A stretch of DNA of 64,000 nucleotides from Chitinophaga sedimenti (GCF_023156195.1 NZ_JAKUKA010000001.1:5394001-5458000), one strand, 5' to 3'; shown: positions 50,718 to 61,228, counted from the first letter of the stretch. The notes: a model not told the origin generated them from the sequence alone. Numbers and translations: made by a program.

Positions 50718-52128
50718 TTATCTTGATTTGATGATTTGTGCAATGAGATCGGCTTCGGTAGCCACTTTATTGCCGATGAAAATCGTTCCGCGCATCTCCA
50801 CGATACCGCGACGGATAGGACTCAGCAATTCCATCTTCATCACCAGTGTATCGCCGGGCAGTACTTTCTGTTTAAACTTACAGTTATCGATTTTCAGGAA
50901 ATAAGTATCGTAATTTTCCGGGTCCGGCACGGTATTCAGCGCCAGCATGCCACCCACCTGCGACAATGCCTCGATCTGCAACACGCCCGGCATTACCGGG
51001 TTGTTCGGGAAGTGACCCTGGAAGAAGTACTCGTTAAAGGTAACATTCTTAATGCCCACTACCATATTGTCCGTGAGGTCAATGATCTTGTCGACCATCA
51101 GGAACGGGTAACGGTGGGGCAGGGTGCGCGCAATGCGGTTGATGTCAAACACGGCAGGCTGGTTCGGATCGTAGATGGGAACATCCTTCGCGTGTTTATT
51201 CTTTTGATATATGCCTTGATCTTTTTAGCAAACTCCACGTTCGAAGCGTGGCCTGGTCTGTTCGCAATGATATGCGCCTTGATCGGGTAGCCAATCAGCG
51301 CCAGGTCACCTACTACGTCCAGCAGCTTGTGACGTGCCGGTTCGTTCGGGAAACGGAGCGAAATGTTGTTCAGGATGCCTTCGCGCTGAACGCTCATTTT
51401 GTCGCGGTTGAAGATCTTCGCCAGGCGGTCCAGTTCTTCTTCCGTCATCGCTTTATCAACTACTACGATCGCGTTGTTGATATCGCCGCCCTTGATCAGG
51501 TTGTTGGCTACCGGTACTCCAGCTCGTGCAAGAAGCAGAAGGTACGGCAGGGCGCAATTTCCTTTTTGAAATCGTCCATGTGCTTCAGGTTCGCGTGCTG
51601 GGTGCCCAGCACTTGCGAATTGAAGTCGATCAGCGTGGTGATGCGGTAGTCCACAGACGGTAAAGCCACCATTTCCACTTTCTTCACATCATCATAATAG
51701 CTGATGTTGGTATCGATGGAATAGTAGATCTTTTTGGCATCCTGCGGCTGTATGCCTATTTCTTCGATGATATCGATAAAGGGTTGCGAACTGCCGTCCA
51801 TTATAGGAATTTCCGGACCGTTCAGTTCTACCAGTACGTTATCCACGCCACAACCTACCAGTGCTGCCAGTAAGTGTTCTACGGTGCTCACCCTGGCGCC
51901 GTTGTGCTCAAGGGTTGTGCCGCGTGCGGTGTCTACAACGTAGTCCACATCCGCTTTTACTACCGGCTGGTCCGGCAGGTCTATGCGTTGGAACTTGATA
52001 CCAAAACCGGCAATGGCCGGCTTAAGGGTCATATTCACATGGGCGCCGGTATGTAAACCAACGCCGGATATTGTAACCTGGCTCTTAAGGGTTTGCTGGT
52101 TGGGCAACTGCGTATTTTCCATCATCAT
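50718..52128 (-). CDS. lpxC/fabZ: Fused LpxC deacetylase / FabZ 3-hydroxyacyl-ACP dehydratase; two frameshifts
   Basis: The N-terminal half is the zinc deacetylase LpxC (SGVGLHTGAHVNMTLKPA, VSTVEHLLAAL with zinc His, GPEIPIMDGSS, then RHKLLDVVGDLALIG). The C-terminal half is FabZ (LPHRYPFLMVDKI, GHFPNNPVMPGVLQIEALSQ). The fusion is a Bacteroidota hallmark. Near 51513 the coding strand reads TACCGGTAGCC, where CCTGG restores EYLVANNLIKGGD. In the plus-strand T-run 51202-51205 one base is missing at the domain junction. The repaired length is 470 aa. Confidence 0.95.
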
Positions 52129-52162
52129 AATTAATAGCTATAAAAACGTTCCTTACAAATGT

Positions 52163-53212
52163 TTAAACACCTTCTCTTTCGGATAGTAATTGCTTAACCA
52201 TATCCTCGAGTTCTTTCACTCTTTTTTCCAAATCCGGCAAATTTCTAAAAATTGCCTGACTTTTCAGTGAACTTTTATAATCAAACGCCGGTGAACCGGT
52301 GAGCGATTTATTAGGATCTGTAATTGATTTAGATAATCCGCTCTGGGCATTGATCTTGGTGCCATCCGCAATCTGGATGTGCCCAACGATACCCACCTGG
52401 CCACCGATAATACAGTTACGGCCTATTTTGGTGCTGCCCGAAACGCCGGTTTGTGCTGCAATAACAGTGTTCTCGCCGATTTCCACATTGTGCGCGATCT
52501 GGATCAGGTTATCCAGTTTTACGCCCGAGTGAATGATCGTAGAGCCCATGGTAGCCCGGTCGATGGTTGTGTTGGCGCCGATTTCCACGTTATCGTGCAC
52601 CACCACGTTGCCGATCTGCGGCACTTTCTTGTAGCTGCCATCCTGCTGCGGTGCAAAGCCAAAGCCGTCACCACCCAGTACGCAACCCGCATGCAGAATT
52701 ACATTTTTGCCGATCTGGCAAAAGTCGTATACTTTAACACCCGGAAACAAACAAGTGTTATCCCCGATCTTCACATTATCGCCCAGGTATACGCCGGGAT
52801 ATATTTTTACATTATTGCCGATCGTTACGTTTTCGCCCAGGTAGGCAAAGGCGCCAATATATACGTTTTCGCCCATTTTCACCGAAGCGGGAATGTGCGA
52901 GGGCTGCTGGATGCCTTTTTTATCGCCCGCCATCTGGTTGTATTTTTCCAGTAACAGGGCAAAGCTGCTGTATGCGTCCTTCACGCGTATAAGCGTTGGC
53001 GTTATAGGACGCTCCACCACCAGGCTGTCGTTTACAATTAATATAGATGCTTGCGTAGTGTAGATAAATTCTTCGTATTTCGGGTTGGCGATGAAACTCA
53101 ACAGCCCTTCGCCCGCCTCTTCAATTTTAGCGATGTTGTGTACTTTAACGTCCGGATTTCCTTCCAGCTTTCCATTCAGAATGGTAGCCAATTGTAATGC
53201 GCTAAACTGCAT
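52163..53212 (-). CDS. lpxD: UDP-3-O-acylglucosamine N-acyltransferase LpxD
   Basis: LpxD adds the second acyl chain, N-linked, in lipid A synthesis. The 349-residue protein has the N-terminal uridine-binding domain, then hexapeptide repeats (GENVTIGNNVKIYPGVYLGD) including VILHAGCVLGGDGFGFAP and catalytic His in LIQIAHNVEIGEN. It ends in a coiled tail (LPDLEKRVKELEDMVKQLL). It is followed by lpxC/fabZ and lpxA in pathway-cluster order. The frame is intact. Confidence 0.96.
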   Translation of the reverse strand: MQFSALQLATILNGKLEGNPDVKVHNIAKIEEAGEGLLSFIANPKYEEFIYTTQASILIVNDSLVVERPITPTLIRVKDAYSSFALLLEKYNQMAGDKKGIQQPSHIPASVKMGENVYIGAFAYLGENVTIGNNVKIYPGVYLGDNVKIGDNTCLFPGVKVYDFCQIGKNVILHAGCVLGGDGFGFAPQQDGSYKKVPQIGNVVVHDNVEIGANTTIDRATMGSTIIHSGVKLDNLIQIAHNVEIGENTVIAAQTGVSGSTKIGRNCIIGGQVGIVGHIQIADGTKINAQSGLSKSITDPNKSLTGSPAFDYKSSLKSQAIFRNLPDLEKRVKELEDMVKQLLSEREGV

Positions 53213-53304
53213 AGTTATAATTTGAAATGTTACCTACCAGGCCATCACCGGATAATATAAACGTAATATATAACGTGTTAATTCTTTTATAAAACGTTGT
53301 TAGC

Positions 53305-54530
53305 CTAGATTTTCGGATGACAAATGTAGAATTTTTTTATCGGTATAGCCAATGTATGGCTGATTAATGCATTATCTATCGACGAAATGTCCTTAAACGT
53401 GCCATCTTTAAAAAGTATATTGATTTTCTCGTCCGTCATGTTATAAGCGCGCAGCGTGGCGTCGTCGGCAAATACGAAATAGTCGAGTTCGGCGCCCGTA
53501 AAGCCCCAGGCCGCCGCTACTTTGCTTTTCAGCACGCCGATCGTCTCCGGGTCAAAAGCCTCGTTACTAAGTACCACGCGGAACAAATCCCTGTTTATCA
53601 GCATCTTGCTAAGTGTGCTCAACACCCTGTCCGGGTGCCCCGCCCAAGCTTTAATAGCGCCCATCACGTCGTAGTCGTCGAGCAGCACAAACATGGCCAG
53701 GCATTCCGGATCCTGCTCGAACTTGCTCTTACTCACCTTGTTATATAAGAAATAGCGCAGGGCGGGGGAGCAGAACAGTTCCTGGCCGCTTAAGGCCAGT
53801 TGTTTCGCGCGGGACAGTACTTTGACCAGCATGTTTTCCGCACTCAGTACGGTTTTATGCAGGTATACCTGCCAGTACATCAGCCGGCGCGACACAATAA
53901 ATTTTTCTATGGAATAGATCCCTTTTTCCTCTACCATCAGCTCGTCATGGTGCACTGTCAGCATTTTAATGATACGGTCGTAGCCGATCACGCCTTCCGA
54001 TACGCCGGTAAAAAAGCTGTCCCGGTTCAGGTAATCCATCCTGTCTACATCTAACTGGCTGGAAACCAGCTGATGAAGGAACTTCTTATGATAAATGCCG
54101 TTAAAAATCTCAATAGTGAGGGTTAATGCGCCGTCCAATTCTTTATTAAGCGCTTCCATTAACAGGCGGCTGATTTCCTCGTGCGACACCCCTCCACGAT
54201 CGAGTGTTCCGGGGCGTGCGAGTAGGGGCCATGCCCGATATCATGCAGCAAAATGGCCATTTTAGCCGCCAGTTCTTCCTCTTCGGTGATCTCGAACCCT
54301 TTGCCTTTTAATTCTGATAAGGCGCAGCTCATGAGGTGATACGCGCCCAGGCTGTGATGAAACCGGGTGTGCATAGCACCCGGATATACCGTTTGGGCAA
54401 GCGCCATCTGGTGAATCCGACGCAAACGCTGGTAATATGGGTGCGATACTATTTTGAATATCAAGGGGTTGTCGATGGTGATGAAACCATATACCGGATC
54501 GTTTATAATTTTACGTTTGCGTTCAGCCAT
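53305..54530 (-). CDS. HD-domain phosphohydrolase; one frameshift
   Basis: A metal-dependent hydrolase of the dGTPase/SAMHD1-like HD superfamily. It shows NDPVYGFITIDNPLIFKIV, the first metal His in TRFHHSLGAYHLM, HD in AILLHDIGHGPYSHAPEHS, and the later Asp in QLDVDRMDYLNRDS. The frame breaks in the plus-strand C-run 54189-54192 (one base short) and continues as GVSHEEISRLLMEAL. The repaired length is 408 aa. It lies just upstream of lpxD in the same direction, an arrangement common in Bacteroidota. Substrate not known. Confidence 0.88.
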
Positions 54531-54730
54531 TCAATAACTTTTTCGGAAGCGGTACAAAGCTAACGTACTAATCGTTCATACCCCACTTTTTTAATGATAT
54601 GACGCTTGTGTTAGAAAATACCCCTACCTGTTTTTGCGTTCTTTCTTTTTTATTGGATGAGCACGGTGACATCGGGGAATGGTTTTTGACGAAATGGACG
54701 TAAATTTAAAATCACATATATAAAGACCGA

Positions 54731-56284
54731 ATGAGCAAAATCAACATACTTTGGGTGGATGACGAAATTGAATCGCTTCGCTCGCAAATCATGTTCCTCG
54801 AAAACAAAGGCTACCAGGTATCGGCTCTTACCAATGGCTACGACGCACTGGAGTTCCTCAGGGAAAATATTGTAGACGTGGTGCTGCTCGACGAATCCAT
54901 GCCCGGCATTACCGGCCTGGAAACTTTGGGCAAAATAAAGGAAATAGACCAGCAGATACCCGTAGTGATGATCACCAAAAATGAGGCGGAGAACGTGATG
55001 GACGAAGCCATCGGCTCACAGATCACCGATTATCTTATTAAGCCGGTAAACCCTAACCAGGTATTGCTCTCGCTCAAAAAAATCATCGACAACAAGCGCC
55101 TGGTGTCCGAAAAAACCACCACGGCCTACCAGCAACAGTTCCGCGAACTGTTCATGGCGCTCAATGATAATCCCGACCACCGCGGCTGGGCAGACATCTA
55201 CAAGAAACTGGTATACTGGGAAATGGAAATGCAGAAAGCCGATTCGGAATCCATGACCGAAGTGCTGGCCTCGCAGAAAGCCGAAGCCAATACGGAATTT
55301 GCCAAATACATTGCCCGCCATTACGCCGACTGGCTCAAGCCTAACGCGAAAGACGCACCGGTGCTGTCGCATACGCTGTTCCGCGACAAGGTGTTTCCTT
55401 ACCTGGACCCTAACGTTCCCAACTTTTTTATATTGATCGATAACCTGCGGTACGACCAATGGAAAACGATCATGCCCATCTTTTCCGAATCGTTCCGCGT
55501 GGTGGAGGAAGATACTTTTTACAGCATTTTACCCACATCTACCCAATATGCCCGTAACGCCATATTTGCCGGCATGCTGCCTGTAGACATAGAAGCGCGC
55601 TTCCCGGAAGAGTGGAAAAACGACGATGAAGACGGCGGTAAGAATCTTTTTGAAGAGAAATTCTTCGCGGGCCAGCTCCAGCGGCTGCGCCACGATATGC
55701 GTTTCTCTTATACCAAAGTGGTGAACCATAATGATGGTCAGCACCTCGTGAACAACATTCACAACATGATGAACTTTCCGCTGAACATTATCGTGTATAA
55801 CTTCGTGGATATGCTCAGCCATGCCCGTACGGAAATGGAAGTGCTGAAGGAGCTGGCGGGCGATGAAACGTCTTACCGCTCTATTACGGCCAGCTGGTTC
55901 GAGCATTCGCCGCTGCACCAGGCGCTGAAGAAGGTAGCGGATAAAAAGATCAACCTGATCGTGGCTACCGATCATGGCAGCGTAAGGGTGAAAACGCCCG
56001 TTAAAGTGATCGGCGACAAGCAAACCACCACCAACCTGCGTTACAAACACGGCCGCAACCTTAACTACGATCCCAAGGAAGTGCTGGCATTCCGCGATCC
56101 GAAAGATGCCGGGCTGCCGCGTCCCAACGTAAACTCATCGTACATTTTTGCACGGGAAGACGGGTACCTGTGTTATCCCAATAACTATAACTATTTCGTG
56201 AACTATTACCGCAATACCTTCCAGCACGGCGGCATTTCTCTTGAGGAGATGATTGTGCCCGTGGCGCGGATGGTGAGCAAATAA
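54731..56284 (+). CDS. porX: Type IX secretion response regulator PorX (receiver + PglZ phosphohydrolase)
   Basis: PorX controls type IX secretion and gliding genes with the kinase PorY. The 517-residue protein has a receiver domain (residues 1-120; acidic pair in ILWVDDEIE, phospho-acceptor Asp in VVLLDESMPG, Lys in LIKPVNPNQ). A helical linker and a PglZ alkaline-phosphatase-fold domain follow (about 200-517), with metal ligand motifs FFILIDNLRYDQWK, VDMLSHART and ATDHGSVRVKTPVKV. Its presence implies that the organism has type IX secretion. No porY is adjacent. The frame is intact. Confidence 0.95.
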   Translation: MSKINILWVDDEIESLRSQIMFLENKGYQVSALTNGYDALEFLRENIVDVVLLDESMPGITGLETLGKIKEIDQQIPVVMITKNEAENVMDEAIGSQITDYLIKPVNPNQVLLSLKKIIDNKRLVSEKTTTAYQQQFRELFMALNDNPDHRGWADIYKKLVYWEMEMQKADSESMTEVLASQKAEANTEFAKYIARHYADWLKPNAKDAPVLSHTLFRDKVFPYLDPNVPNFFILIDNLRYDQWKTIMPIFSESFRVVEEDTFYSILPTSTQYARNAIFAGMLPVDIEARFPEEWKNDDEDGGKNLFEEKFFAGQLQRLRHDMRFSYTKVVNHNDGQHLVNNIHNMMNFPLNIIVYNFVDMLSHARTEMEVLKELAGDETSYRSITASWFEHSPLHQALKKVADKKINLIVATDHGSVRVKTPVKVIGDKQTTTNLRYKHGRNLNYDPKEVLAFRDPKDAGLPRPNVNSSYIFAREDGYLCYPNNYNYFVNYYRNTFQHGGISLEEMIVPVARMVSK

Positions 56285-56293
56285 GCCTTTTGT

Positions 56294-56301
56294 TACATTT
56301 G
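56294..56301 (+). promoter_or_regulatory. -7 box (TACATTTG) for the gene after porX
   Basis: TACATTTG fits TAnnTTTG, starting nine bases after the porX stop and ending five bases before the next ATG. The message would be almost leaderless. Confidence 0.4.
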
Positions 56302-56305
56302 CAGC

Positions 56306-56634
56306 ATGAATCTGAAAGTCACACCCAACAATCTGGCGAAGCTGGAAAAGATTTTCGAGGAGTCAAAGTACCAGATCCGGTACGAGAAAGGCACGTTCAT
56401 GTCCGGCTACTGCGTACTCGAGCATAAGAAAGTAGTGGTGGTGAATAAGTTCCTCACCCTAGAGGGGCGTATTAACACGCTGCTGGACATTTTGCCCAAT
56501 ATCAGGTAGATCCCGACTTTATGAGCGCCGAGTCGCAGAAGCTATACCAGCAGGTGCTGGACAGCAAAGCGATTGCCGATGCCGAGAACGCCGCGGCAAC
56601 CGAAAATGCAGACGAAAACCCCGCTACAGAATAA
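56306..56634 (+). CDS. Small conserved protein of unknown function after porX; one frameshift
   Basis: MNLKVTPNNLAKLEKIFEES starts a short alpha/beta domain (CVLEHKKVVVVNKFLTLEGR). The frame is lost near 56495, where ATCAGGTAG should read ATCCAGGTAG (a CCAGG that lost a C). It then continues VDPDFMSAESQKLYQQVL to an acidic Ala/Glu tail. The repaired length is 109 aa. It lies 21 bases after porX and three bases before the next gene. I do not recognise a named family. Confidence 0.75.
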
Positions 56635-56637
56635 GTT

Positions 56638-57407
56638 GTGAGCAACATCCAGATTACATTTTTAGGAACGGGAACATCCCAGGGCGTGCCGGTAATAGCC
56701 TGCCCCTGCGAGGTGTGCGCTTCGAAGAACCCGAAGGATAACCGCCTGCGCAGCAGCATCCTGGTGGCATCGGAAGCGGGCAATATTGTAGTGGACACCA
56801 CGCCGGATTTCCGCTACCAGATGTTGCGCGCCAACATGAAACACCGGAGTGCGTGCTCATTACCCACAGTCATAAGGACCATATCGCCGGTATGGACGAT
56901 ATCCGCGCGTTCAACTATTTCCAGAACCGCCCGATCGATATTTATGCGAGCGACTTTTCGCAGAACGTGATCATCCGCGAGTTTTCGTACGCCTTTGCGG
57001 ATTTTAAATACCCGGGCATTCCGGAAATCAACCTCCGCACCATTCCCGACGATCCCTTTTCGATTAATGGCCTGCACATCACGCCCATTAACGTTATGCA
57101 CCATAAAATGCCGGTGACCGGTTTTCGCTTTGGTGACTTTACCTACATTACCGATGCAAACTACATTGCGCCGGAGGAAAAGGAAAAGATCAAAGGCTCA
57201 AAAATACTGGTGCTCAATGCGCTACGCCACGAAAAGCATATCTCGCATTTTACCTTGAATGAGGCCATTGAAATTGGCCGCGAGCTGGAAATACCGCAAT
57301 TGTATCTTACCCACATCAGCCACCAGCTTGGCTTGCATGACGAGGTGGCGAAGTCGCTGCCCGATGGTGTGGCGTTGGCATACGACGGTTTACACATCGA
57401 AATTTAG
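56638..57407 (+). CDS. MBL-fold hydrolase, PhnP-like; one frameshift
   Basis: A phosphodiesterase-type MBL protein. The N-terminus is QITFLGTGTSQGVPVIACPC followed by Cys-rich CEVCASK as in PhnP, then ILVASEAGNIVVDTTPDFR. The metal motif is LITHSHKDHIAGMDD, with later YITDANYI and LTHISHQLG. The frame breaks near 56852 (CACCGGAGTGC; CCTGG would restore it). The repaired length is 256 aa. The start is GTG 56638. PhnP acts on cyclic ribose phosphates in E. coli, but no phn genes are here, so the substrate is open. Confidence 0.87.
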
Positions 57408-57438
57408 CGTACATTCATATCGCTAAATTTGTTAACCC

Positions 57439-58318
57439 ATGCTTCGAAAATTTATTCGGGAGTACCTCGACTTTTCCGCGCGCGAACGTACCGGCGTGCT
57501 GTTGTTATTGCTTTTTATGTTGATGATCTACGCCGTGCCTTATGTGGCGCCGTATGTCCTTACCAGGCCCATTGTCGATACTGCCGCGTTCGAACGGGAG
57601 GTCGCGCTGTTCCTGGCAAGCCGCCCGGCGAAAGAAACGCCGCCCGCGGTTAAAGCGCCTCCGGCATAAAGCCGGTCATGGCGCCCTTCGATCCCAATCA
57701 TGTATCAAAAGAAGACTGGATGAAAATGGGGATAAAGAGCGTACTGCCCGCGCCATCTCGAACTTTACAACAAAGGGCGGTCGCTTCCGGAAACCGGAAG
57801 ATTTGCAGAAAATATACACGCTGTCCCCCGAGGACTATCAACGCCTGCTGCCGTATGTACGCATTGCTGAAAAGCGGGATACCATTTACAAAAAGACCTG
57901 GGAACCCCGCCGGGGGCCGGAAGCCGTTGATGTAAACGCGGCGGATTCCGCAGCCTGGGAGCAGTTGCCCGGCATCGGCCCGGGATTTGCGAGGAGGATT
58001 GTGCGGTTCCGGGAACGACTTGGAGGCTTCTACTACCCGGAGCAAGTGAAAGAAACCTATGGCCTGCCTGATTCGGTTTTTAATAAAATTCAACCTTTTC
58101 TTCGCATGGGTAGCATTTCTCTAAGGAAAATCGATCTCAACCAAACAGATGAGAAATCTTTAGCACAACATCCATACATCAACACGAAACTGGCGGTACA
58201 GATTATCCGTTACCGTAGTGTTCACGGGCCTTTCAGGGCGCTTGAAGAGTTGAAACAGCTGCCATTGGTGGATGATATTATTTATCGTAAACTTGAAAAT
58301 TACATCACGATCAATTAA
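57439..58318 (+). CDS. Membrane-anchored helix-hairpin-helix (ComEA-like) protein; two frameshifts
   Basis: A short cytoplasmic N-terminus (FIREYLDFSARERTGVL) and one membrane helix (about residues 18-42) precede a Pro/Ala linker. Two or three helix-hairpin-helix units follow: FTTKGGRFRKPEDLQKIY, DVNAADSAAWEQLPGIGPG and IDLNQTDEKSLAQHPYIN. ComEA-type proteins bind DNA during uptake, which is a possible role. One base is missing near 57663 and one in the G-run near 57729 (MGDKERTARAI restored). The repaired length is 293 aa. Confidence 0.85.
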
Positions 58319-58333
58319 ACCACTTTTCCTGTT

Positions 58334-59474
58334 ATGAATTTTGAGCCTACGGAAATGCAACAACAGATCGCGCAGATGATAAGGGATTTCGGAAAAACGC
58401 ATATGCAACCCCACATTATGGACTGGGATGAAAACCAGACCTTCCCCATCGATCTTTTTAAACAACTCGGCGGCCTGGGACTCATGGGCGTACTTGTGCC
58501 CGAAGCGTACAACGGCGCCGGACTCGGTTATCTCGAATACGTAACCGTGGTAAGCGAAGTTTCCCGGATTTGCGGAGCAATAGGCCTGAGCGTAGCCGCC
58601 CATAACTCGCTTTGCACCGGCCATATTCTTCAGTTTGCGAATGAAGAACAGAAAAGAAAATACCTGCCTAAACTCGCCACCGCCGAATGGATCGGTGCAT
58701 GGGGACTCACAGAGCCCAACACCGGCTCCGATGCCATGAACATGAAATGTGTGGCTAAACAGGACGGCGACCATTGGGTGCTGAATGGTACCAAATGCTG
58801 GATCACGCACGGTAAAAGCTGCGACGTGGCGGTGGTGATTGCCCGTACCGGCGAAGTGCGCGACAGTCACGGTATGACCGCCTTCGTCGTGGAAAAAGGC
58901 ACGCCGGGTTTCAGCGGTGGTAAAAAGAAAATAAGCTCGGCATGCGTGCCTCCGAAACCGCCGAAATGATTTTCGACAACTGCCGTATCCCGGCCGGCAA
59001 TGTGCTGGGCGCAGTGGGAGAAGGCTTCATCCAGTCGATGAAAGTGTTGGATGGCGGCCGCATATCTATCGCTGCCTTGTCGCTCGGTATCGCGAAAGGG
59101 GCGTTCGATGCGGCCTGCAAGTATGCGCAGGAACGCCATCAGTTCGATAAACCTATTGCTTCCTTCCGGGCATTTCCTTTAAATTGGCGGATATGGCCAC
59201 GGAAATAGAAGCGGCCGAACTGCTCACCCTGCAGGCGGCGGATATGAAAAACCGTAAGGTACCGATGACCAAGGAAGCGGCCATGGCCAAGTACTATGCA
59301 TCAGAAGTGGCCGTGAGAGCGGCTAACGAAGCGGTGCAGATATTTGGTGGTTATGGCTACACGAAGGACTTCCCGGTAGAGAAGTTTTACCGTGATGCGA
59401 AACTCTGCACCATTGGCGAAGGCACTTCCGAAATACAAAAGATCGTAATTGCAAGAGAAGCCCTCAAAAAGTAG
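58334..59474 (+). CDS. Acyl-CoA dehydrogenase; two frameshifts
   Basis: A FAD enzyme introducing a trans-2 double bond in acyl-CoA, short- or branched-chain type. It shows AWGLTEPNTGSDAM, WVLNGTKCWITHG, YAQERHQFDKPI and IFGGYGYTKDFPVEKFYRDA, with the catalytic base Glu in CTIGEGTSEIQ. Near 58927 one base is missing (KKENKLGMRASETAEM restored). Near 59167 TTCCGGGCAT needs an A (CCAGG) for SFQGISFKLADMAT. The repaired length is 380 aa, normal. It ends at a terminator. Confidence 0.94.
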
Positions 59475-59504
59475 CGAAAACGTTTGCACAGTTTTAATGT
59501 GAAG

Positions 59505-59530
59505 GCCGGTGGGATTTCCACCGGCTTTTT
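59505..59530 (+). terminator. Terminator after the acyl-CoA dehydrogenase gene
   Basis: GCCGGTGG (59505-59512) pairs with CCACCGGC (59518-59525) around a five-base loop and is followed by five T. Confidence 0.85.
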
Positions 59531-59558
59531 CTATCTTGCCCGTCTCAATCAAACAGTT

Positions 59559-61184
59559 ATGGAATTCGAAGAACAGTTAAACCGTATCTTCCCCGAAGCA
59601 AACGCTATCCCGGAAGCCTTCCGCCTTTCCAACGAAATGCACCAGCGCGAATATTTGTCTGGCGGCGAAATGAAACCCTGGACAGGTGATGTACACACCG
59701 TATTGTCTCCCATCTGTATAAAAACGGCCGAAGGCCTGCAACGAAAGGTGATCGGTTCCTATCCGCTCTGCGGGCAGGAAGAAGCCATGGCAGCCCTCGA
59801 TGATGCCGAAAGGGCGTACAACAATGGCCGTGGCGAATGGCCCACTATGTCCGTTTCCGAAAGGATCGGCTGTGTGGAAAAGTTCACCGGCAAAATGATT
59901 GAAAAGAAAGACGAGGTGGTAAAACTCATTATGTGGGAAATTGGTAAATCGTATGCCGATTCGCAAAAAGAGTTCGACCGTACCGTTGAATATATTCACG
60001 CCACTATCGACGCGCTGAAGGAACTGGACCGCAAGTCATCGCGCTTCGAGCAGGAGCAGGGCATTATTGGCCAGATACGCCGCAGCCCCCTGGGTGTGGT
60101 GTTGTGTATGGGGCCCTTTAACTACCCGCTCAACGAAACCTTTACCACGCTGATACCGGCACTGATCATGGGTAACACCCTGCTCTTTAAACCGCCGAAG
60201 CACGGTACATTATTGCATTACCCGCTGCTGGAAGCGTTCCGCGCCTGTTTCCCCAAAGGCGTGGTGAACACGATTTACGGTCGCGGTAATGTGATTATTC
60301 AGCCGCTGATGGAATCTGGCAGAATAAACGTGCTGACGTTAATCGGCTCTTCCAAAGTGGCGAATCAGCTGAAGAAAATGCACCCGAAAGTAAACCGGCT
60401 CCGCGCCATCCACGGGTCTTGATGCAAAAAATGCCGCGATCATTACAGAAAAGGCGGATATTGACTGGCGGTGCAGGAATGTGTACTGGGCTCCCTGTCC
60501 TTTAACGGCCAGCGTTGCACGGCGATCAAGATCATATTCGTACACCGTAAAGTGGCCGATCAATTCCTGACGAAATTGTCGGCAGCCATTGAGCAACTCC
60601 CTTTTGGTATGCCCTGGGAGAAAGGCGTGGCGCTGACGCCGCTACCCGAACCGCAGAAGCCTGCGTACCTGCGGCAGGTAATCGAAGACGCGGTGAAACA
60701 CGGCGCTAAAGTGATCAACAAACACGGCGGCGCCACCAATGAATCGTTCGTGTATCCGGCGGTGTTATACCCGGTAAATTCACAGATGAAGATGTACAGC
60801 GAAGAGCAGTTTGGCCCGGTGATCCCGGTGTTGCCGTTCGACGATATCGAAACACCGATCGAGTATTTGATCGAATCGAGCCACGGACAGCAGGTGAGCC
60901 TGTTCTCGAACAACGCCGCGGAACTCGCGTCGCTGATCGACCCGCTGGTGAACCAGGTGAGCCGCGTGAACATCAATTGTCAGTGTCAGCGTGGTCCGGA
61001 TATCTTCCCTTTCACCGGGAGAAAAGACTCCGCGGAAGCCACTTTGTCTGTTTTTGACGCGCTGCGCGCATTTTCGATCCGTTCACTGGTGGCCACAAAG
61101 CAAACGGAGCAAAACAAAGCGCTCATCAATAAGATTGTTAGTGATCAAACATCTAACTTTTTATCAACAAAATATATATTCTAA
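59559..61184 (+). CDS. Aldehyde dehydrogenase family, GapN-like (NADP glyceraldehyde-3-phosphate dehydrogenase); two frameshifts
   Basis: The enzyme oxidises an aldehyde with NAD(P). GMGPFNYPLNETF-type motif (CMGPFNYPLNETFTTL), NTLLFKPPKHG and catalytic Cys in LSFNGQRCTAIK match the GapN group. Two breaks occur: one T too many near 60419 (HGLDAKNAAII restored) and one C missing near 60464 (GACTGGCGG; CCTGG gives DLAVQE). The repaired length is 541 aa. Where most aldehyde dehydrogenases have ELGGK with the general base Glu, this reads GLDAK. The substrate assignment is therefore tentative. Confidence 0.85.
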
Positions 61185-61200
61185 TTAATCGCATGTTATA

Positions 61201-61228
61201 AAGTGTCACGATATCAAACGTGACACTT
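61201..61228 (+). terminator. Hairpin after the GapN-like gene
   Basis: AAGTGTCACG (61201-61210) and CGTGACACTT (61219-61228) are perfect complements around an eight-base loop, 16 bases after the stop. There is no T run, so it may be an mRNA 3' end or an operator-like palindrome. Confidence 0.5.
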
